DNA of 64,000 nt from positions 1 through 64,000 of the forward strand of contig NZ_UAVD01000008.1 of NCBI RefSeq assembly GCF_900460065.1, read 5' to 3'. The notes under the pieces were generated by a model that saw nothing but the letters and a program-made list of their open reading frames with translations, was not told the origin of the DNA and did no database searches. A program made the position numbers and the translations under genes. Within the stretch, counting starts at the first letter, position 1. The number at the start of each line of letters is the position of its first letter. This document shows, one piece after another, positions 16,726 to 26,048 of the stretch. The DNA comes from Streptomyces griseus. Lineage in GTDB: Bacteria; Actinomycetota; Actinomycetes; Streptomycetales; Streptomycetaceae.

Positions 16726-18459
16726 TCAGAACTCCCCGGATCGGTCGGTGCGGATACGTTCGAGGAGCAGCAGCGAGACCGCGCACACCAGCATGAGAAG
16801 GGTGCTGAGGGCCATCGCCTGCCCGTAGTTGAGCTCTCCCGAGCGGCCCAGCAGCCGGGCGACGGCGACCGGCAGGGTCGGGTTGTCGGGCCGCGCGATG
16901 AAGACCGTCGCGCCGAACTCCCCGAGGGAGACGGCGAAGGCGAAGCCGGCCGCGACCAGCACGGCCCGCCGCACCAGCGGCAGGTCGACCTCCCGCCAGG
17001 CCCGCAGCGGAGAGGCTCCCAGCACGGCGGCGGCCTCCCTCAGCCGGTCGTCGACGGCCCGCAGCACGGGCAGCATGGTCCGCACGACGAAGGGGACGCC
17101 GACGAGCGCCTGGGCCAGCGGGACCAGGATCCAGGAGGTCCGCAGGTCGAGCGGCGGCTCGTCCAGGGTGATCAGGAAGCCGAAGCCCACGGTGACGGCG
17201 GACACCCCGAGCGGCAGCATCAGCAACGCGTCGAAGCCCCGGACCAGCGGCCCGGCCCGCCGGGTCAGGGCCGCCGCCGCGAGCCCGCCGACGACGAGCG
17301 CGATGAGCGTCGCGACGAGCGCGTACCGCAGGGAGTTGCCGACGGCCTCCAGCGGCGGGACCAGGAAGGTGGACGAGCCGCCGGAACCGGCCGACTGGAG
17401 GGCCCGGTAGTAGCCGAATCCGTAACCCCCGGGACCGTCGAAGGAGCGCTCCACCAGCACGCCGAGCGGCACCAGGATCAGCAGGAGCGCGGTGAGCAGG
17501 ACCCCGCCGAGCAGCGCCCACTGCCCGGGGCCGCGCGGCCGGCGGGAGGTCCCGGCGGGGTCGACCAGCTTCAGCGCCCGCTCCCGGCGGCGTACGGTCG
17601 CGGCGTGGACGGCGAGGATCGCGCCGACCGCGGCGAACTGCACCAGGGTCAGCACGGCGGCCGTCGGCAGGTCCAGGAGCTGCGCGGTCTGCCGGTAGAC
17701 CTCCACCTCCAGGGTGGAGTACGCCGGTCCGCCGAGGATCTGCACGACGCCGAAGGAGGTGAAGGTGAAGAGGAAGACCATCAGCGCGGCGGCGGCGACG
17801 GCCGGGGCGAGCGCGGGCAGCGTCACCCGGCGGAAGGCGGCGAACCGTCCGGCGCCGAGCACCCGGGCGGCCTCCTCCTGGCGCGGGTCCAGCTGGGCCC
17901 AGAGCCCGCCCACCGTCCGTACGACCACGGCGTAGTTGAAGAAGACGTGGGCCAGGAGGATCGCCCACACGGTGGTGTCGAGGCGGACGCCCCACAGTTC
18001 GTCGAGGAGCCCACCGCGCCCGAGCAGGGCCAGGAACGCGGTGCCGACGACGACCGTGGGCAGCACGAACGGCACGGTGACGACGGCCCGCAGCACCTGC
18101 TTGCCGGGGAAGTCGAAGCGGGCGAAGACAAAGGCTCCGGGCAGGGCGATCAGCAGGGTGAGCGCGGTCGAGGCGAGGGCCTGCCAGGTGGTGAACCAGA
18201 GGACGTCGAGGATGTCCGGGCGGCCGAGCACCTCGCCGATCCGCCCGAACTGCCAGTCGCCGCCCGTCCTGAGGCCGCGGCCGACGATCGCGGTCACGGG
18301 ATAGGCGAAGAACAGCGCGAAGAACGCGACGGGCACGGCCATCAGGCCGAGCCGCAGCGCGGCCCCGCGCCGCCCGGACCCGCGTCGGTCCCGGGCGGCC
18401 TCGGCGGTCTTCGCCGCGGGCTCTACTTCAGGACCAGCGACTGCCACGACTGGATCCAC
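16726..18459 (-). CDS. thiP: Thiamine ABC transporter permease (two fused halves)
   Basis: A 577-aa inner-membrane permease with about twelve membrane segments and two BPD_transp domains. Each half carries an EAA loop: AARVLGAGRFAAFRRVTLPA near residue 200 and EAAAVLGASPLRAWREVDLP near residue 480. The reading frame opens inside the end of the binding-protein gene; GTG 18459 or GTG 18447 are candidate starts and neither has a clear ribosome site, so translational coupling is likely. Fused two-domain permeases are the rule for ThiP and for FbpB-type iron permeases. Confidence 0.85.
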   Translation of the reverse strand: MDPVVAVAGPEVEPAAKTAEAARDRRGSGRRGAALRLGLMAVPVAFFALFFAYPVTAIVGRGLRTGGDWQFGRIGEVLGRPDILDVLWFTTWQALASTALTLLIALPGAFVFARFDFPGKQVLRAVVTVPFVLPTVVVGTAFLALLGRGGLLDELWGVRLDTTVWAILLAHVFFNYAVVVRTVGGLWAQLDPRQEEAARVLGAGRFAAFRRVTLPALAPAVAAAALMVFLFTFTSFGVVQILGGPAYSTLEVEVYRQTAQLLDLPTAAVLTLVQFAAVGAILAVHAATVRRRERALKLVDPAGTSRRPRGPGQWALLGGVLLTALLLILVPLGVLVERSFDGPGGYGFGYYRALQSAGSGGSSTFLVPPLEAVGNSLRYALVATLIALVVGGLAAAALTRRAGPLVRGFDALLMLPLGVSAVTVGFGFLITLDEPPLDLRTSWILVPLAQALVGVPFVVRTMLPVLRAVDDRLREAAAVLGASPLRAWREVDLPLVRRAVLVAAGFAFAVSLGEFGATVFIARPDNPTLPVAVARLLGRSGELNYGQAMALSTLLMLVCAVSLLLLERIRTDRSGEF

Positions 18460-19520
18460 TGCTCACGGTTGGCGGTGATCTTCTCGGGCGCGACGGTGGG
18501 AGGCGTGTCGATCTTCTCGCCGAACTTCGTGAACAGCTCGGGCAGGGTCGCGTCCTTCACGACCGGGTTCACGAACATGTTCAGCGGCATGTCCTCCTGG
18601 AACGTCTTGCCGATCATGAAGTCCAGCAGCGCCTTGCCGCCCGCCTCGTTCTTCGCGCCGGTCAGCAGCCCCGCGTACTCGGTCTGCCGGAAGCAGGTGC
18701 CGGTGGCGACCCCGGTGGGGGCCTCCTTGGGCTGCGGGTCGGCGTAGAGGACCTCGACGGGCGGGCTGGAGGCGTAGGAGACGACGAGCGGGCGGTCCGC
18801 CTTGGCCTTCTTGCCGCCGGCCGAGCCGGAGAACTCCTCGTTGTACGCCTGCTCCCAGCCGTCGACGACCTTGACGCCGTTGGCCTTCAGCTTCTTCCAG
18901 TACGCCTCGTAGCCGTCCTCGCCCTCGGCGGCGATGGTGCCGAGGAGGAATCCGAGGCCGGGCGAGGAACTGGCCGCGTTCTCGGTGACGAGGAGGTTCT
19001 TGTACGCGGGCTTCAGCAGGTCCGCGAAGGTCTTCGGCGGGGCGAGCTTCTTGTCGGCGAAGTACTTCTTGTCGTAGTTGACGCAGATGTCACCGGTGTC
19101 GACGGGGGTGACGCGGTGCTTCTCGTCCGTCTGTGTGTCCGGCGCGACGCCGTCCAGGCCCTTGGCCTCGTACGCGGTGAACAGACCGTTGTCGAGGGCC
19201 CGGGAGAGGAGGGTGTTGTCGACGCCGAAGAAGACGTCGCCGCGCGGCGATCCCTTGGTCAGGATCTCCTGGTTGAGCGCGGCCCCGGCGTCGCCGCTCT
19301 TGAGGATCTCGACCGTGTAGCCGGTCTCCTCCGTGAACGCCTTCAGCACCTTGTCCGAGACGTTGAAGGAGTCGTGGCTGACCAGGGTCACGGTCTTGGA
19401 GCCGGAGCCCTTGGACGCCCCGGAGCCCGCGGAGCCGTCGTCGCTGCCGCAGCCCGCGAGCACGGTGACGCCGAGCGCGGCGGCGAGCACGGTCGTCGCG
19501 TACTTCGTGGTGGTGTTCAT
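18423..19520 (-). CDS. thiB: Thiamine-binding lipoprotein
   Basis: A 365-aa binding protein with signal peptide and lipobox VLAGCG, then a Gly/Ser-rich linker. The mature domain carries TVTLVSHDSFNVSDKVLKAF, RGDVFFGVDNTLLSRALD, VDTGDICVNYDKKYF and SYASSPPVEVLY, all usual for ThiB-type proteins. ATG 19520 has a perfect AGGAGG nine bases upstream. Expression should be shut off by thiamine pyrophosphate through the upstream riboswitch. It delivers thiamine or TPP to ThiPQ. Confidence 0.92.
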   Translation of the reverse strand: MNTTTKYATTVLAAALGVTVLAGCGSDDGSAGSGASKGSGSKTVTLVSHDSFNVSDKVLKAFTEETGYTVEILKSGDAGAALNQEILTKGSPRGDVFFGVDNTLLSRALDNGLFTAYEAKGLDGVAPDTQTDEKHRVTPVDTGDICVNYDKKYFADKKLAPPKTFADLLKPAYKNLLVTENAASSSPGLGFLLGTIAAEGEDGYEAYWKKLKANGVKVVDGWEQAYNEEFSGSAGGKKAKADRPLVVSYASSPPVEVLYADPQPKEAPTGVATGTCFRQTEYAGLLTGAKNEAGGKALLDFMIGKTFQEDMPLNMFVNPVVKDATLPELFTKFGEKIDTPPTVAPEKITANREQWIQSWQSLVLK

Positions 19521-19621
19521 GTGATTCCTCCTGGAGATGACCAGGAAGAGACGCGGCCCCGACCGCGGTCCGGCGAACCGGAAGCGGGCAGGGCGCAACA
19601 GCTTGAGTAAGGTCCGAACTT

Positions 19622-19712
19622 CCTACCCGGAATGACCCGGGCGAGGTTCAGAGGGTCTGCGGCCAACCTGTCCTCGGTGCCGCACTCTCAGCGCTGTGGC
19701 GCTCCCCTGTCG
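19622..19712 (-). ncRNA. TPP riboswitch (THI element)
   Basis: Read on the minus strand, the segment contains ACAGGGGAGC, then GCTGAGAGTGCGG, then GCAGACCCTCTGAACC, and finally CCGGGTCATTCCGGGTAGGAAG. These are the conserved THI-box blocks in the right order: the pyrimidine-sensing CUGAGA, the ACCCU-CUGAACC strand and the closing GUA-GG. It ends about 100 bases before the thiB start, so it can control the whole transporter operon. Confidence 0.93.
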
Positions 19713-19782
19713 GAATATGAAGTTGATTTCGAGCCCAGGCTACACCGGTGGATTCCGGCCGCCCGGGGGAGGCCGGGTGCGG

Positions 19783-19823
19783 TCCCCGGAGCGGCGGCCC
19801 CACGGAGGCCACCGCTCCGGGGA
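19783..19823 (-). terminator. Hairpin between rlmN and the thiB riboswitch
   Basis: TCCCCGGAGCGG at 19783-19794 pairs perfectly with its complement at 19812-19823. It lies about 105 bases past the rlmN stop and upstream of the riboswitch, so it probably separates the two transcripts. Confidence 0.55.
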
Positions 19824-19927
19824 AATAGGCCGGGGAGTGTCCGCAGCCACTCCGGCGCCTTGCGATCGCACGCACCAGGCGCCGCCCGGCCGCCCTTCGG
19901 GCGACGACGGCAGTGTGACGACAGGCC

Positions 19928-21034
19928 CTAGCGCTCGGCCGCCGCCAGCTGCCCGCAGGCCCCGTCGATCTCCTGGCCACGGGTGTCCCGGACGGTGACG
20001 GGCACCCCGTGGGCAGCGACGGCCTCGACGAACGCCTTCTCGTCCTCGGGCCGCGAGGCGGTCCACTTCGAGCCCGGCGTGGGGTTCAGCGGGATCAGGT
20101 TGACGTGCACCCGCTTGCCCTTGAGCAGCCGGCCGAGCCGGTCGCCGCGCCAGGCCTGGTCGTTGATGTCGCGGATCAGGGCGTACTCGATGGAGATCCG
20201 GCGGCCGGACTTGTCGGCGTACTCCCACGCGGCGTCCAGCACCTCGCGGACGTTCCACCGGGTGTTGACGGGGACCAGGGTGTCGCGCAGCTCGTCGTCC
20301 GGGGCGTGCAGCGAGACGGCGAGGCGGCACTTGAAGCCCTCGTCGGCGAAGCGCAGCATGGCCGGGACGAGGCCCACGGTGGAGACGGTGATCCCGCGCT
20401 GCGAGAGGCCGAGGCCGTCCGGCTCCGGGTCGGTGAGGCGGCGGATCGCACCGACCACGCGGTTGTAGTTGGCGAGCGGCTCGCCCATGCCCATGAAGAC
20501 GATGTTCGACAGCCGCGCGGGCCCGCCGGGCACCTCGCCGTCGCGCAGGGCGCGCATCCCGTCGACGATCTGGTGCACGATCTCGGCGGTCGACAGATTG
20601 CGGTCGAGGCCGGCCTGCCCGGTGGCGCAGAAGGGGCAGTTCATGCCGCAGCCCGCCTGCGAGGAGATGCACATCGTGACGCGGTCCGGGTAGCGCATCA
20701 GGACGGACTCGACGAGCGTCCCGTCGTGCAGCTTCCACAGCGTCTTGCGCGTGGTGTCGTCGTCGCAGCTGATGTGACGCATCACGGACATCAGATCGGG
20801 GAACAGCGCCTCGGCGAGCTTCTCCCGCGATCCGGCCGGGATGTTCGTCCACTCGGCCGGGTCGTGCGCGTACCGCGCGAAGTAGTGCTGCGAGAGCTGC
20901 TGCGCGCGGAACGGCTTCTCACCGGTCGCGGCGACCGCTTCCTTGCGCTCGGCGGGCGTGAGGTCGGCGATGTGCCGCGGCGGCTTCTTGGCTCCGCGGG
21001 GCGCGACGAAAGTGAGTTCTCCGGGCTTAGGCAT
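19928..21034 (-). CDS. rlmN: Dual-specificity RNA methyltransferase RlmN
   Basis: A 368-aa radical-SAM enzyme that methylates C2 of adenosine 2503 in 23S rRNA and of A37 in some tRNAs. The iron-sulfur cluster motif is [12 protein letters not shown]. The family blocks [49 protein letters not shown] and the C-terminal [20 protein letters not shown], with its reactive Cys, are all present. Start at ATG 21034; the ribosome site is weak. Confidence 0.95.
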   Translation of the reverse strand: MPKPGELTFVAPRGAKKPPRHIADLTPAERKEAVAATGEKPFRAQQLSQHYFARYAHDPAEWTNIPAGSREKLAEALFPDLMSVMRHISCDDDTTRKTLWKLHDGTLVESVLMRYPDRVTMCISSQAGCGMNCPFCATGQAGLDRNLSTAEIVHQIVDGMRALRDGEVPGGPARLSNIVFMGMGEPLANYNRVVGAIRRLTDPEPDGLGLSQRGITVSTVGLVPAMLRFADEGFKCRLAVSLHAPDDELRDTLVPVNTRWNVREVLDAAWEYADKSGRRISIEYALIRDINDQAWRGDRLGRLLKGKRVHVNLIPLNPTPGSKWTASRPEDEKAFVEAVAAHGVPVTVRDTRGQEIDGACGQLAAAER

Positions 21035-21058
21035 GGTTCATCCAGTGTCGCAGACAGA

Positions 21059-21101
21059 CGAGCAAGGGCCCGCCGCCCTGTGGACGACGGACCCTTGCTC
21101 G
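21059..21101 (-). terminator. Terminator hairpin after cdsA
   Basis: CGAGCAAGGG at 21059-21068 pairs perfectly with CCCTTGCTCG at 21092-21101. It lies just past the cdsA stop and ends the pyrH-side cluster before rlmN. Confidence 0.65.
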
Positions 21102-21143
21102 CGAAACGTGCAGGTGGGACAGGGTGCCGGGGTGACGAGGCGG

Positions 21144-22229
21144 TCAGCCGGAGCCGACGAACAGCACCAGCAGCAGCCAGACGACCGGAGCGGTCGGCAG
21201 GAGCGAGTCCAGCCGGTCCATGATGCCGCCGTGACCCGGGAGCAAGGTGCCCATGTCCTTGATCCCGAGGTCCCGCTTGATCATGGACTCGCCCAGGTCG
21301 CCGAGGGTGGCGCTGGCCGCGACCGCGAGGCCGAGCAGCAGGCCCTGCCACCAGGCGCCGCCGTCGATCAGGAACTCCATGCAGAGCGCGCCGGCGACCA
21401 TCGCGAACGCGACCGCTCCGAGCAGGCCCTCGCGGGTCTTGCCGGGGCTGATGCGCGGAGCGAGCTTGTGCGTGCCGAAGCGCCAGCCGACCGCGTACGC
21501 CCCCGTGTCGCTGACCACGGTGAGGATCAGGAAGGTCAGGACCCGCCACGACCCGTCGTCCGCCGTCAGCATCAGGGCGACGAAGGTGGCCAGGAAGGGT
21601 ACGTAGAACGCCGCGAAGACCCCGGCCGTGACGTCCTTGAGATAGCCGTCCGGCGGCTCGGTCATCCGCCAGACCAGCACCGCGAGGGCGGTCAGGGCCA
21701 TCGCGATCCAGGCGCCCTCGGGGCCGCGCGCGTAACCCGCGACGACCATCGCGGCTCCGCCGACCGCCAACGGCACCAGGGGCGCCTTGATGCCCTTGCG
21801 CTCCTGGAGCCGGGAGGTCAGCTCCCAGAGGCCGACGACGACGGCGGCCACTATCACGCCGATGAAAGCGGCCTTCACGATGAACAGCGAGACGCCGATG
21901 ACGGCGCCGAGACCCACGCCCACCCCTATGGCGGCGCGCAGATCACGCCCCGCGCGCTTCTTCTGCGGCGGGGGCGGCAGCGGGGTGGACATGGGCTCCT
22001 GCGGCTTCTCGTCACGGAACAGGGGGCCGCTGACGTGAGCGGCTTCTCTGTCCCGGTCGTCGCGGCTCTGTGCGTCTCTACCTGCGTCGGGAACGTCCGG
22101 CACGATGGGCATGGGCCGAGTCTGCTGGGCGTCATGCACATCGTGGGCAGGACCCGCCGGGGCGGCCCTCATCTCGGGCGTGCCCCAGTAACCGGCTCCT
22201 TGCGGGGCACCCCAGGAAGAGTCGTTCAT
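21144..22229 (-). CDS. cdsA: Phosphatidate cytidylyltransferase
   Basis: A 361-aa membrane enzyme making CDP-diacylglycerol from phosphatidate and CTP. About 90 polar N-terminal residues (longer than in E. coli) precede about eight membrane segments. The signature VSDTGAYAVGWRFGTHKLAP, ISPGKTREG, GDLGESMIKRDLGIKD and LPGHGGIMDRLDSLL is complete. The ATG shares one base with the frr stop (TGATG), so the genes are coupled. Confidence 0.95.
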   Translation of the reverse strand: MNDSSWGAPQGAGYWGTPEMRAAPAGPAHDVHDAQQTRPMPIVPDVPDAGRDAQSRDDRDREAAHVSGPLFRDEKPQEPMSTPLPPPPQKKRAGRDLRAAIGVGVGLGAVIGVSLFIVKAAFIGVIVAAVVVGLWELTSRLQERKGIKAPLVPLAVGGAAMVVAGYARGPEGAWIAMALTALAVLVWRMTEPPDGYLKDVTAGVFAAFYVPFLATFVALMLTADDGSWRVLTFLILTVVSDTGAYAVGWRFGTHKLAPRISPGKTREGLLGAVAFAMVAGALCMEFLIDGGAWWQGLLLGLAVAASATLGDLGESMIKRDLGIKDMGTLLPGHGGIMDRLDSLLPTAPVVWLLLVLFVGSG

Positions 22230-22786
22230 CAGACTTCGAGCAGCTCGGCTTCCTTGTGCTTGAGCAGCTCGTCCACCTGCGCGACGTACTTCGCGGTGGT
22301 GTCGTCGAGCTCCTTCTCGGCGCGGCGCACCTCGTCCTCGCCGGACTCCTTGTCCTTGACGAGCTTGTCGAGGGTCTCCTTGGCCTTGCGGCGGATGGAG
22401 CGGATCGAGATCTTGGAGTCCTCGGCCTTGGTCTTCGCGACCTTGATGTACTCCTTGCGGCGGTCCTGGGTGAGCTCGGGGAAGGTCACCCGGATGATGT
22501 TGCCGTCGTTGCTCGGGTTGACGCCGAGGTCGGAGTCGCGGATCGCCTGCTCGATGTTGCGCAGCGCGCTCTTGTCGAACGGCGTCACGACGGCCATCCG
22601 CGCCTCGGGGACCGAGAACGAGGCCAGCTGGTTGATCGGGGTCAGCGCGCCGTAGTAGTCGGCGACGATCTTGTTGAACATCGCCGGGTGCGCGCGGCCG
22701 GTACGGATCGCGGCGAAGTCCTCTTTCGCGACGACAACGGCCTTCTCCATCTTCTCCTCGGCCTCGAGGAGGATTTCTTCGATCAC
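22229..22786 (-). CDS. frr: Ribosome recycling factor
   Basis: A 185-aa RRF that splits post-termination ribosomes together with EF-G. The conserved [26 protein letters not shown] and SNDGNIIRV are intact. Two tandem GTG codons (22789 and 22786) can start it; the second gives the usual 185-aa length, with AGGAG upstream of both. It lies between pyrH and cdsA. Confidence 0.95.
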   Translation of the reverse strand: MIEEILLEAEEKMEKAVVVAKEDFAAIRTGRAHPAMFNKIVADYYGALTPINQLASFSVPEARMAVVTPFDKSALRNIEQAIRDSDLGVNPSNDGNIIRVTFPELTQDRRKEYIKVAKTKAEDSKISIRSIRRKAKETLDKLVKDKESGEDEVRRAEKELDDTTAKYVAQVDELLKHKEAELLEV

Positions 22787-22908
22787 CACGTGCTCCTGCG
22801 TGTCTTGGGCGGGCCAGGCGTCGTCATCGCCAGGCCCTGCGGGTCCTGCGTCGCGTCCTCACCTGCACGGTGTCCGACCGGCAGGCCGTTGTCCATCCTG
22901 GGGGGCCG

Positions 22909-23685
22909 TCAGGCCCGGGTGCTCACGTCGCTCACGAGCGTGCCGATCTTCTCACCCTTGACCGCGCGAGCGATATTGCCCTCGGTGGTCAGCTCGAAGA
23001 CGAGGATCGGGAGCTGGTTGTCACGGCAGAGCGTGATGGCGGTGGCGTCGGCGATCTTCAGATTGCGGGTGATCACCTCGCCGTACTCCAGCGCGTCGAA
23101 CTTCACCGCGTCGGGGTTGGCCTTCGGGTCGGAGTCGTAGACCCCGTCCACGCCGTTCTTCCCCATGAGCAGCGCCTCGGCGTCGATCTCCAGGGCGCGC
23201 TGCGCGGCGGTGGTGTCGGTGGAGAAGTACGGCATGCCCATACCGGCGCCGAAGATCACCACGCGCCCCTTCTCCAGGTGCCGTACGGCGCGGAGCGGGA
23301 TGTACGGCTCGGCGACCTGGCCCATGGTGATGGCGGTCTGGACGCGCGAGTCGATGCCCTCCTTCTCCAGGAAGTCCTGGAGCGCCAGGCAGTTCATGAC
23401 GGTGCCGAGCATGCCCATGTAGTCGGACCGGGCCCGGTCCATGCCGCGCTGCTGGAGCTCGGCGCCGCGGAAGAAGTTGCCCCCTCCGATGACCACCGCG
23501 ATCTGGGCGCCGTCGCGGACGACGGCGGCGATCTCGCGGGCGATGGTGTGCACGACGTCGGGGTCGACGCCGAGACCGCCGCCGCCGGCGAATGCCTCAC
23601 CGGAGAGCTTCAGCATGAAGCGTCCGGAACCCTTGTCGTCGTCGCGCTTGTCGTCGGCCTGAATGGCGTCCGCGCCCTTGTCCAT
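22909..23685 (-). CDS. pyrH: Uridylate kinase
   Basis: A 258-aa amino-acid-kinase-fold enzyme phosphorylating UMP to [27 protein letters not shown], the UMP-binding [17 protein letters not shown] and the [19 protein letters not shown] segment are all present. ATG 23685 follows GAGGAG by seven bases. The N-terminus has about 25 charged extra residues compared with E. coli. Confidence 0.95.
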   Translation of the reverse strand: MDKGADAIQADDKRDDDKGSGRFMLKLSGEAFAGGGGLGVDPDVVHTIAREIAAVVRDGAQIAVVIGGGNFFRGAELQQRGMDRARSDYMGMLGTVMNCLALQDFLEKEGIDSRVQTAITMGQVAEPYIPLRAVRHLEKGRVVIFGAGMGMPYFSTDTTAAQRALEIDAEALLMGKNGVDGVYDSDPKANPDAVKFDALEYGEVITRNLKIADATAITLCRDNQLPILVFELTTEGNIARAVKGEKIGTLVSDVSTRA

Positions 23686-23713
23686 GGAAATTCTCCTCGT
23701 GCACATACGAAGA

Positions 23714-23758
23714 AGGCCATTGCCGGTGGGTCTGGTGTCCCTACAGCGGCAATGGCCT
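23714..23758 (-). terminator. Terminator hairpin after tsf
   Basis: AGGCCATTGCCG at 23714-23725 pairs perfectly with CGGCAATGGCCT at 23747-23758. It sits between tsf and pyrH and probably attenuates or ends the rpsB-tsf transcript. Confidence 0.65.
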
Positions 23759-23846
23759 CCTCGTCAGATCTGCGGTCGTCCGGCGTGGGTGCGGCCGTCG
23801 ACTGCGTCAGACCCTATCGGGTCCGACGCTGTTCGCCCGGACGGAC

Positions 23847-24683
23847 TCAGATGCCGACCTTGATGCGCGAGAAGCGCTTCAGGGTGACACCGGCCTCGTC
23901 CAGGACCTTCTGGACCGACTTCTTGGCGTCCAGCGCGTACGGCTGGCCGAGGAGGGTGGCCTCCTTGAAGAAGCCGTTGACCCGACCCTCGACGATCTTC
24001 GGGAGCGCGGCCTCGGGCTTGCCCTCGGCGCGCGTGGTCTCCTCGGCGACGCGGCGCTCGGCCTCGACGACCTCGGCCGGGACGTCCTCGCGGGACAGGT
24101 ACTTCGGGGCGAAGGCGGCGATGTGCTGCGCGATGCCCTTGGCCAGCTCGGCGTCGGCCTTGTCCAGCTCGACCAGAACACCGATCTGCGGGGGCAGGTC
24201 GGGCATGGTGCGGTGCATGTACACACCGACGTAGGCGCCGGTGAACTGGGCGAAGCGGTCCAGGACGATCTTCTCGCCGAGGTTGGCGTTGGCCTCGTCG
24301 ACGTACGCCTGGACGGTCTTGCCGGCCTCGATCTCGGAGGCGAGGAGCGCCTCGATGTCGGCCGGGGAGGTGGCGGCGACGTGAGCGGCGAGGGTGTTGG
24401 CGACGGCCTGGAACTTGTCGCCCTTGGCGACGAAGTCCGTCTCGCACTTCAGCTCGAGGAGGACGCCGGACGTCTGGTCCTCGGAGATGAGGGAGACGAC
24501 GGCACCGTTCTCGGCAGAACGGCCCTCGCGCTTGGCGACGCCCTTCTGGCCCTTGATACGGAGCGCCTCGACGGCCTTGTCGACGTTGCCGTCGGCCTCG
24601 TCGAGCGCCTTCTTGCAGTCCATCATGCCGGCGCCGGTGAGCTCGCGGAGCTTCTTGACGTCAGCGGCGGTGTAGTTCGCCAT
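23847..24683 (-). CDS. tsf: Elongation factor Ts
   Basis: A 278-aa nucleotide-exchange factor for EF-Tu. The N-terminal UBA domain (AADVKKLRELTGAGMMDCKK) and the TDFVAKGDKF core, where EF-Tu is contacted, are present, followed by the dimerisation region. It follows rpsB by 99 bases as in most bacteria, with a hairpin in between. Confidence 0.96.
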   Translation of the reverse strand: MANYTAADVKKLRELTGAGMMDCKKALDEADGNVDKAVEALRIKGQKGVAKREGRSAENGAVVSLISEDQTSGVLLELKCETDFVAKGDKFQAVANTLAAHVAATSPADIEALLASEIEAGKTVQAYVDEANANLGEKIVLDRFAQFTGAYVGVYMHRTMPDLPPQIGVLVELDKADAELAKGIAQHIAAFAPKYLSREDVPAEVVEAERRVAEETTRAEGKPEAALPKIVEGRVNGFFKEATLLGQPYALDAKKSVQKVLDEAGVTLKRFSRIKVGI

Positions 24684-24726
24684 GAGTCTGTATGTCTCTC
24701 TCGAAGTCTGAAAGATCTACGGGTGA

Positions 24727-24764
24727 ACGGCGGGGGCGACGCTTGTGGCGTCGGCCCCCGCCGT
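24727..24764 (-). terminator. Hairpin between rpsB and tsf
   Basis: ACGGCGGGGGC pairs with GCCCCCGCCGT, and inside it GACGC pairs with GCGTC around a TTGTG loop. One G (24753) is bulged. It is probably a partial terminator adjusting the rpsB:tsf ratio. Confidence 0.6.
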
Positions 24765-24782
24765 CAGCAGCCGTGACGGGTG

Positions 24783-25703
24783 TCAGGCCTGCTCGGCGTC
24801 CGCGTCGGCGGCCGGAGCCTCGGCCTCGGCCTCGGCGACGGCCTCGGCCGGCTTCTCGGCGTCGGCGACCTTCTCGGTCTCGGCGGAGGTCTGGACCTCG
24901 GCGGCGGCCGCGGTCTCGTCCTTCTTGTCGCCCTCGAGCAGGTCGCGCTCCCACTCGGCGAGGGGCTCGCCGGCGGCCTTCTCGCCCGGCTTCGAGTCAC
25001 CGGTGGCGGCACCGGAGCGGGCGATGAGGCCCTCGGCGACGGCGTCGGCGATCACGCGGGTGAGCAGGGTGACGGAGCGGATCGCGTCGTCGTTGCCCGG
25101 AATCTTGTAGTCGACCTCGTCGGGGTCGCAGTTGGTGTCGAGGATCGCGACGACCGGGATGTGGAGCTTGCGCGCCTCACCGACGGCGATGTGCTCCTTC
25201 TTGGTGTCGACGATCCAGACGGCGCTGGGCACCTTCTGCATCTCGCGGATACCACCGAGGGTCTTCTCCAGCTTGGCCTTCTCGCGCGAGAGGACCAGGA
25301 GCTCCTTCTTGGTGAGGCCGGAGGCGGCCACGTCCTCGAAGTCGATGAGCTCCAGCTCCTTCAGGCGCTGGAGGCGCTTGTAGACGGTGGAGAAGTTGGT
25401 GAGCATGCCGCCGAGCCAACGCTGGTTGACGTACGGCATGCCGACGCGCGTCGCCTGCTCGGCGATGGCCTCCTGGGCCTGCTTCTTCGTACCCACGAAC
25501 ATGATGGAGCCGCCGTGGGCGACGGTCTCCTTGACGAACTCGTAGGCGCGGTCGATGTACGACAGCGACTGGAGCAGGTCGATGATGTAGATGCCGTTGC
25601 GCTCGGTGAAGATGAAGCGCTTCATCTTCGGGTTCCAGCGACGGGTCTGGTGACCGAAGTGGACGCCGCTTTCCAGCAGCTCCCGCATCGTGACGACGGC
25701 CAT
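24783..25703 (-). CDS. rpsB: 30S ribosomal protein S2
   Basis: A 306-aa S2 protein. The core has [50 protein letters not shown] and [20 protein letters not shown]. The last 60 or so residues are an Ala/Glu-rich acidic tail ([20 protein letters not shown]) that is longer than in E. coli and common in actinobacteria. CAAGGAG precedes the ATG by eight bases. It heads the rpsB-tsf pair. Confidence 0.97.
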   Translation of the reverse strand: MAVVTMRELLESGVHFGHQTRRWNPKMKRFIFTERNGIYIIDLLQSLSYIDRAYEFVKETVAHGGSIMFVGTKKQAQEAIAEQATRVGMPYVNQRWLGGMLTNFSTVYKRLQRLKELELIDFEDVAASGLTKKELLVLSREKAKLEKTLGGIREMQKVPSAVWIVDTKKEHIAVGEARKLHIPVVAILDTNCDPDEVDYKIPGNDDAIRSVTLLTRVIADAVAEGLIARSGAATGDSKPGEKAAGEPLAEWERDLLEGDKKDETAAAAEVQTSAETEKVADAEKPAEAVAEAEAEAPAADADAEQA

Positions 25704-26048
25704 GGCCGTACTCCTTGAGGTACTCGGTTATCGCGACCGCAGGTTTGCGTTCGCGCCTGACGCCCCGACGCGCCGTGCCACGAGGGACCGAGGAGCGCGG
25801 CCATCTCCACGAAGAGGGAGGTGGCGGGGCGTGCGAAGTCGACCCGGTGACCCGGATCGCCGTAAGAAGTGTACGGGACCGGTCGGGTGCCTGGTGACGG
25901 CGCTGTCCACAACCGGGTGACGGTGGTGCCCGAGCCGGGTGGCGGCGACGTCCACGGCCGGGTGGCGGCGATATCCACAACCGGCGGGTAGTCCACAGGA
26001 ACGGTCCCCTGATCCCCGGAACCCCGGCCTCCGGGCCATCGTGGCGTC
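25704..26048. other. Intergenic rpsB / M23 peptidase divergent region
   Basis: This 345-base interval should hold the rpsB promoter on one strand and the peptidase promoter on the other. The right half contains four tandem 23-bp repeats and three DnaA-box-like words. I do not see an RNA gene in it. Confidence 0.6.
25894..25984. repeat. Four tandem about 23-bp repeats
   Basis: Units start at 25894, 25917, 25939 and 25962, each beginning GTG(A/G)CGG and ending CCGG. Units 1, 3 and 4 are 23 bp and unit 2 is 22 bp. Units 1 and 4 contain TCCACAACCGG. The array is non-coding, between divergent genes. Confidence 0.8.

Noticed and set aside
25894..25997. Replication origin
   Set aside because: Only three imperfect DnaA-like words and no dnaA, dnaN or gyrase genes nearby.
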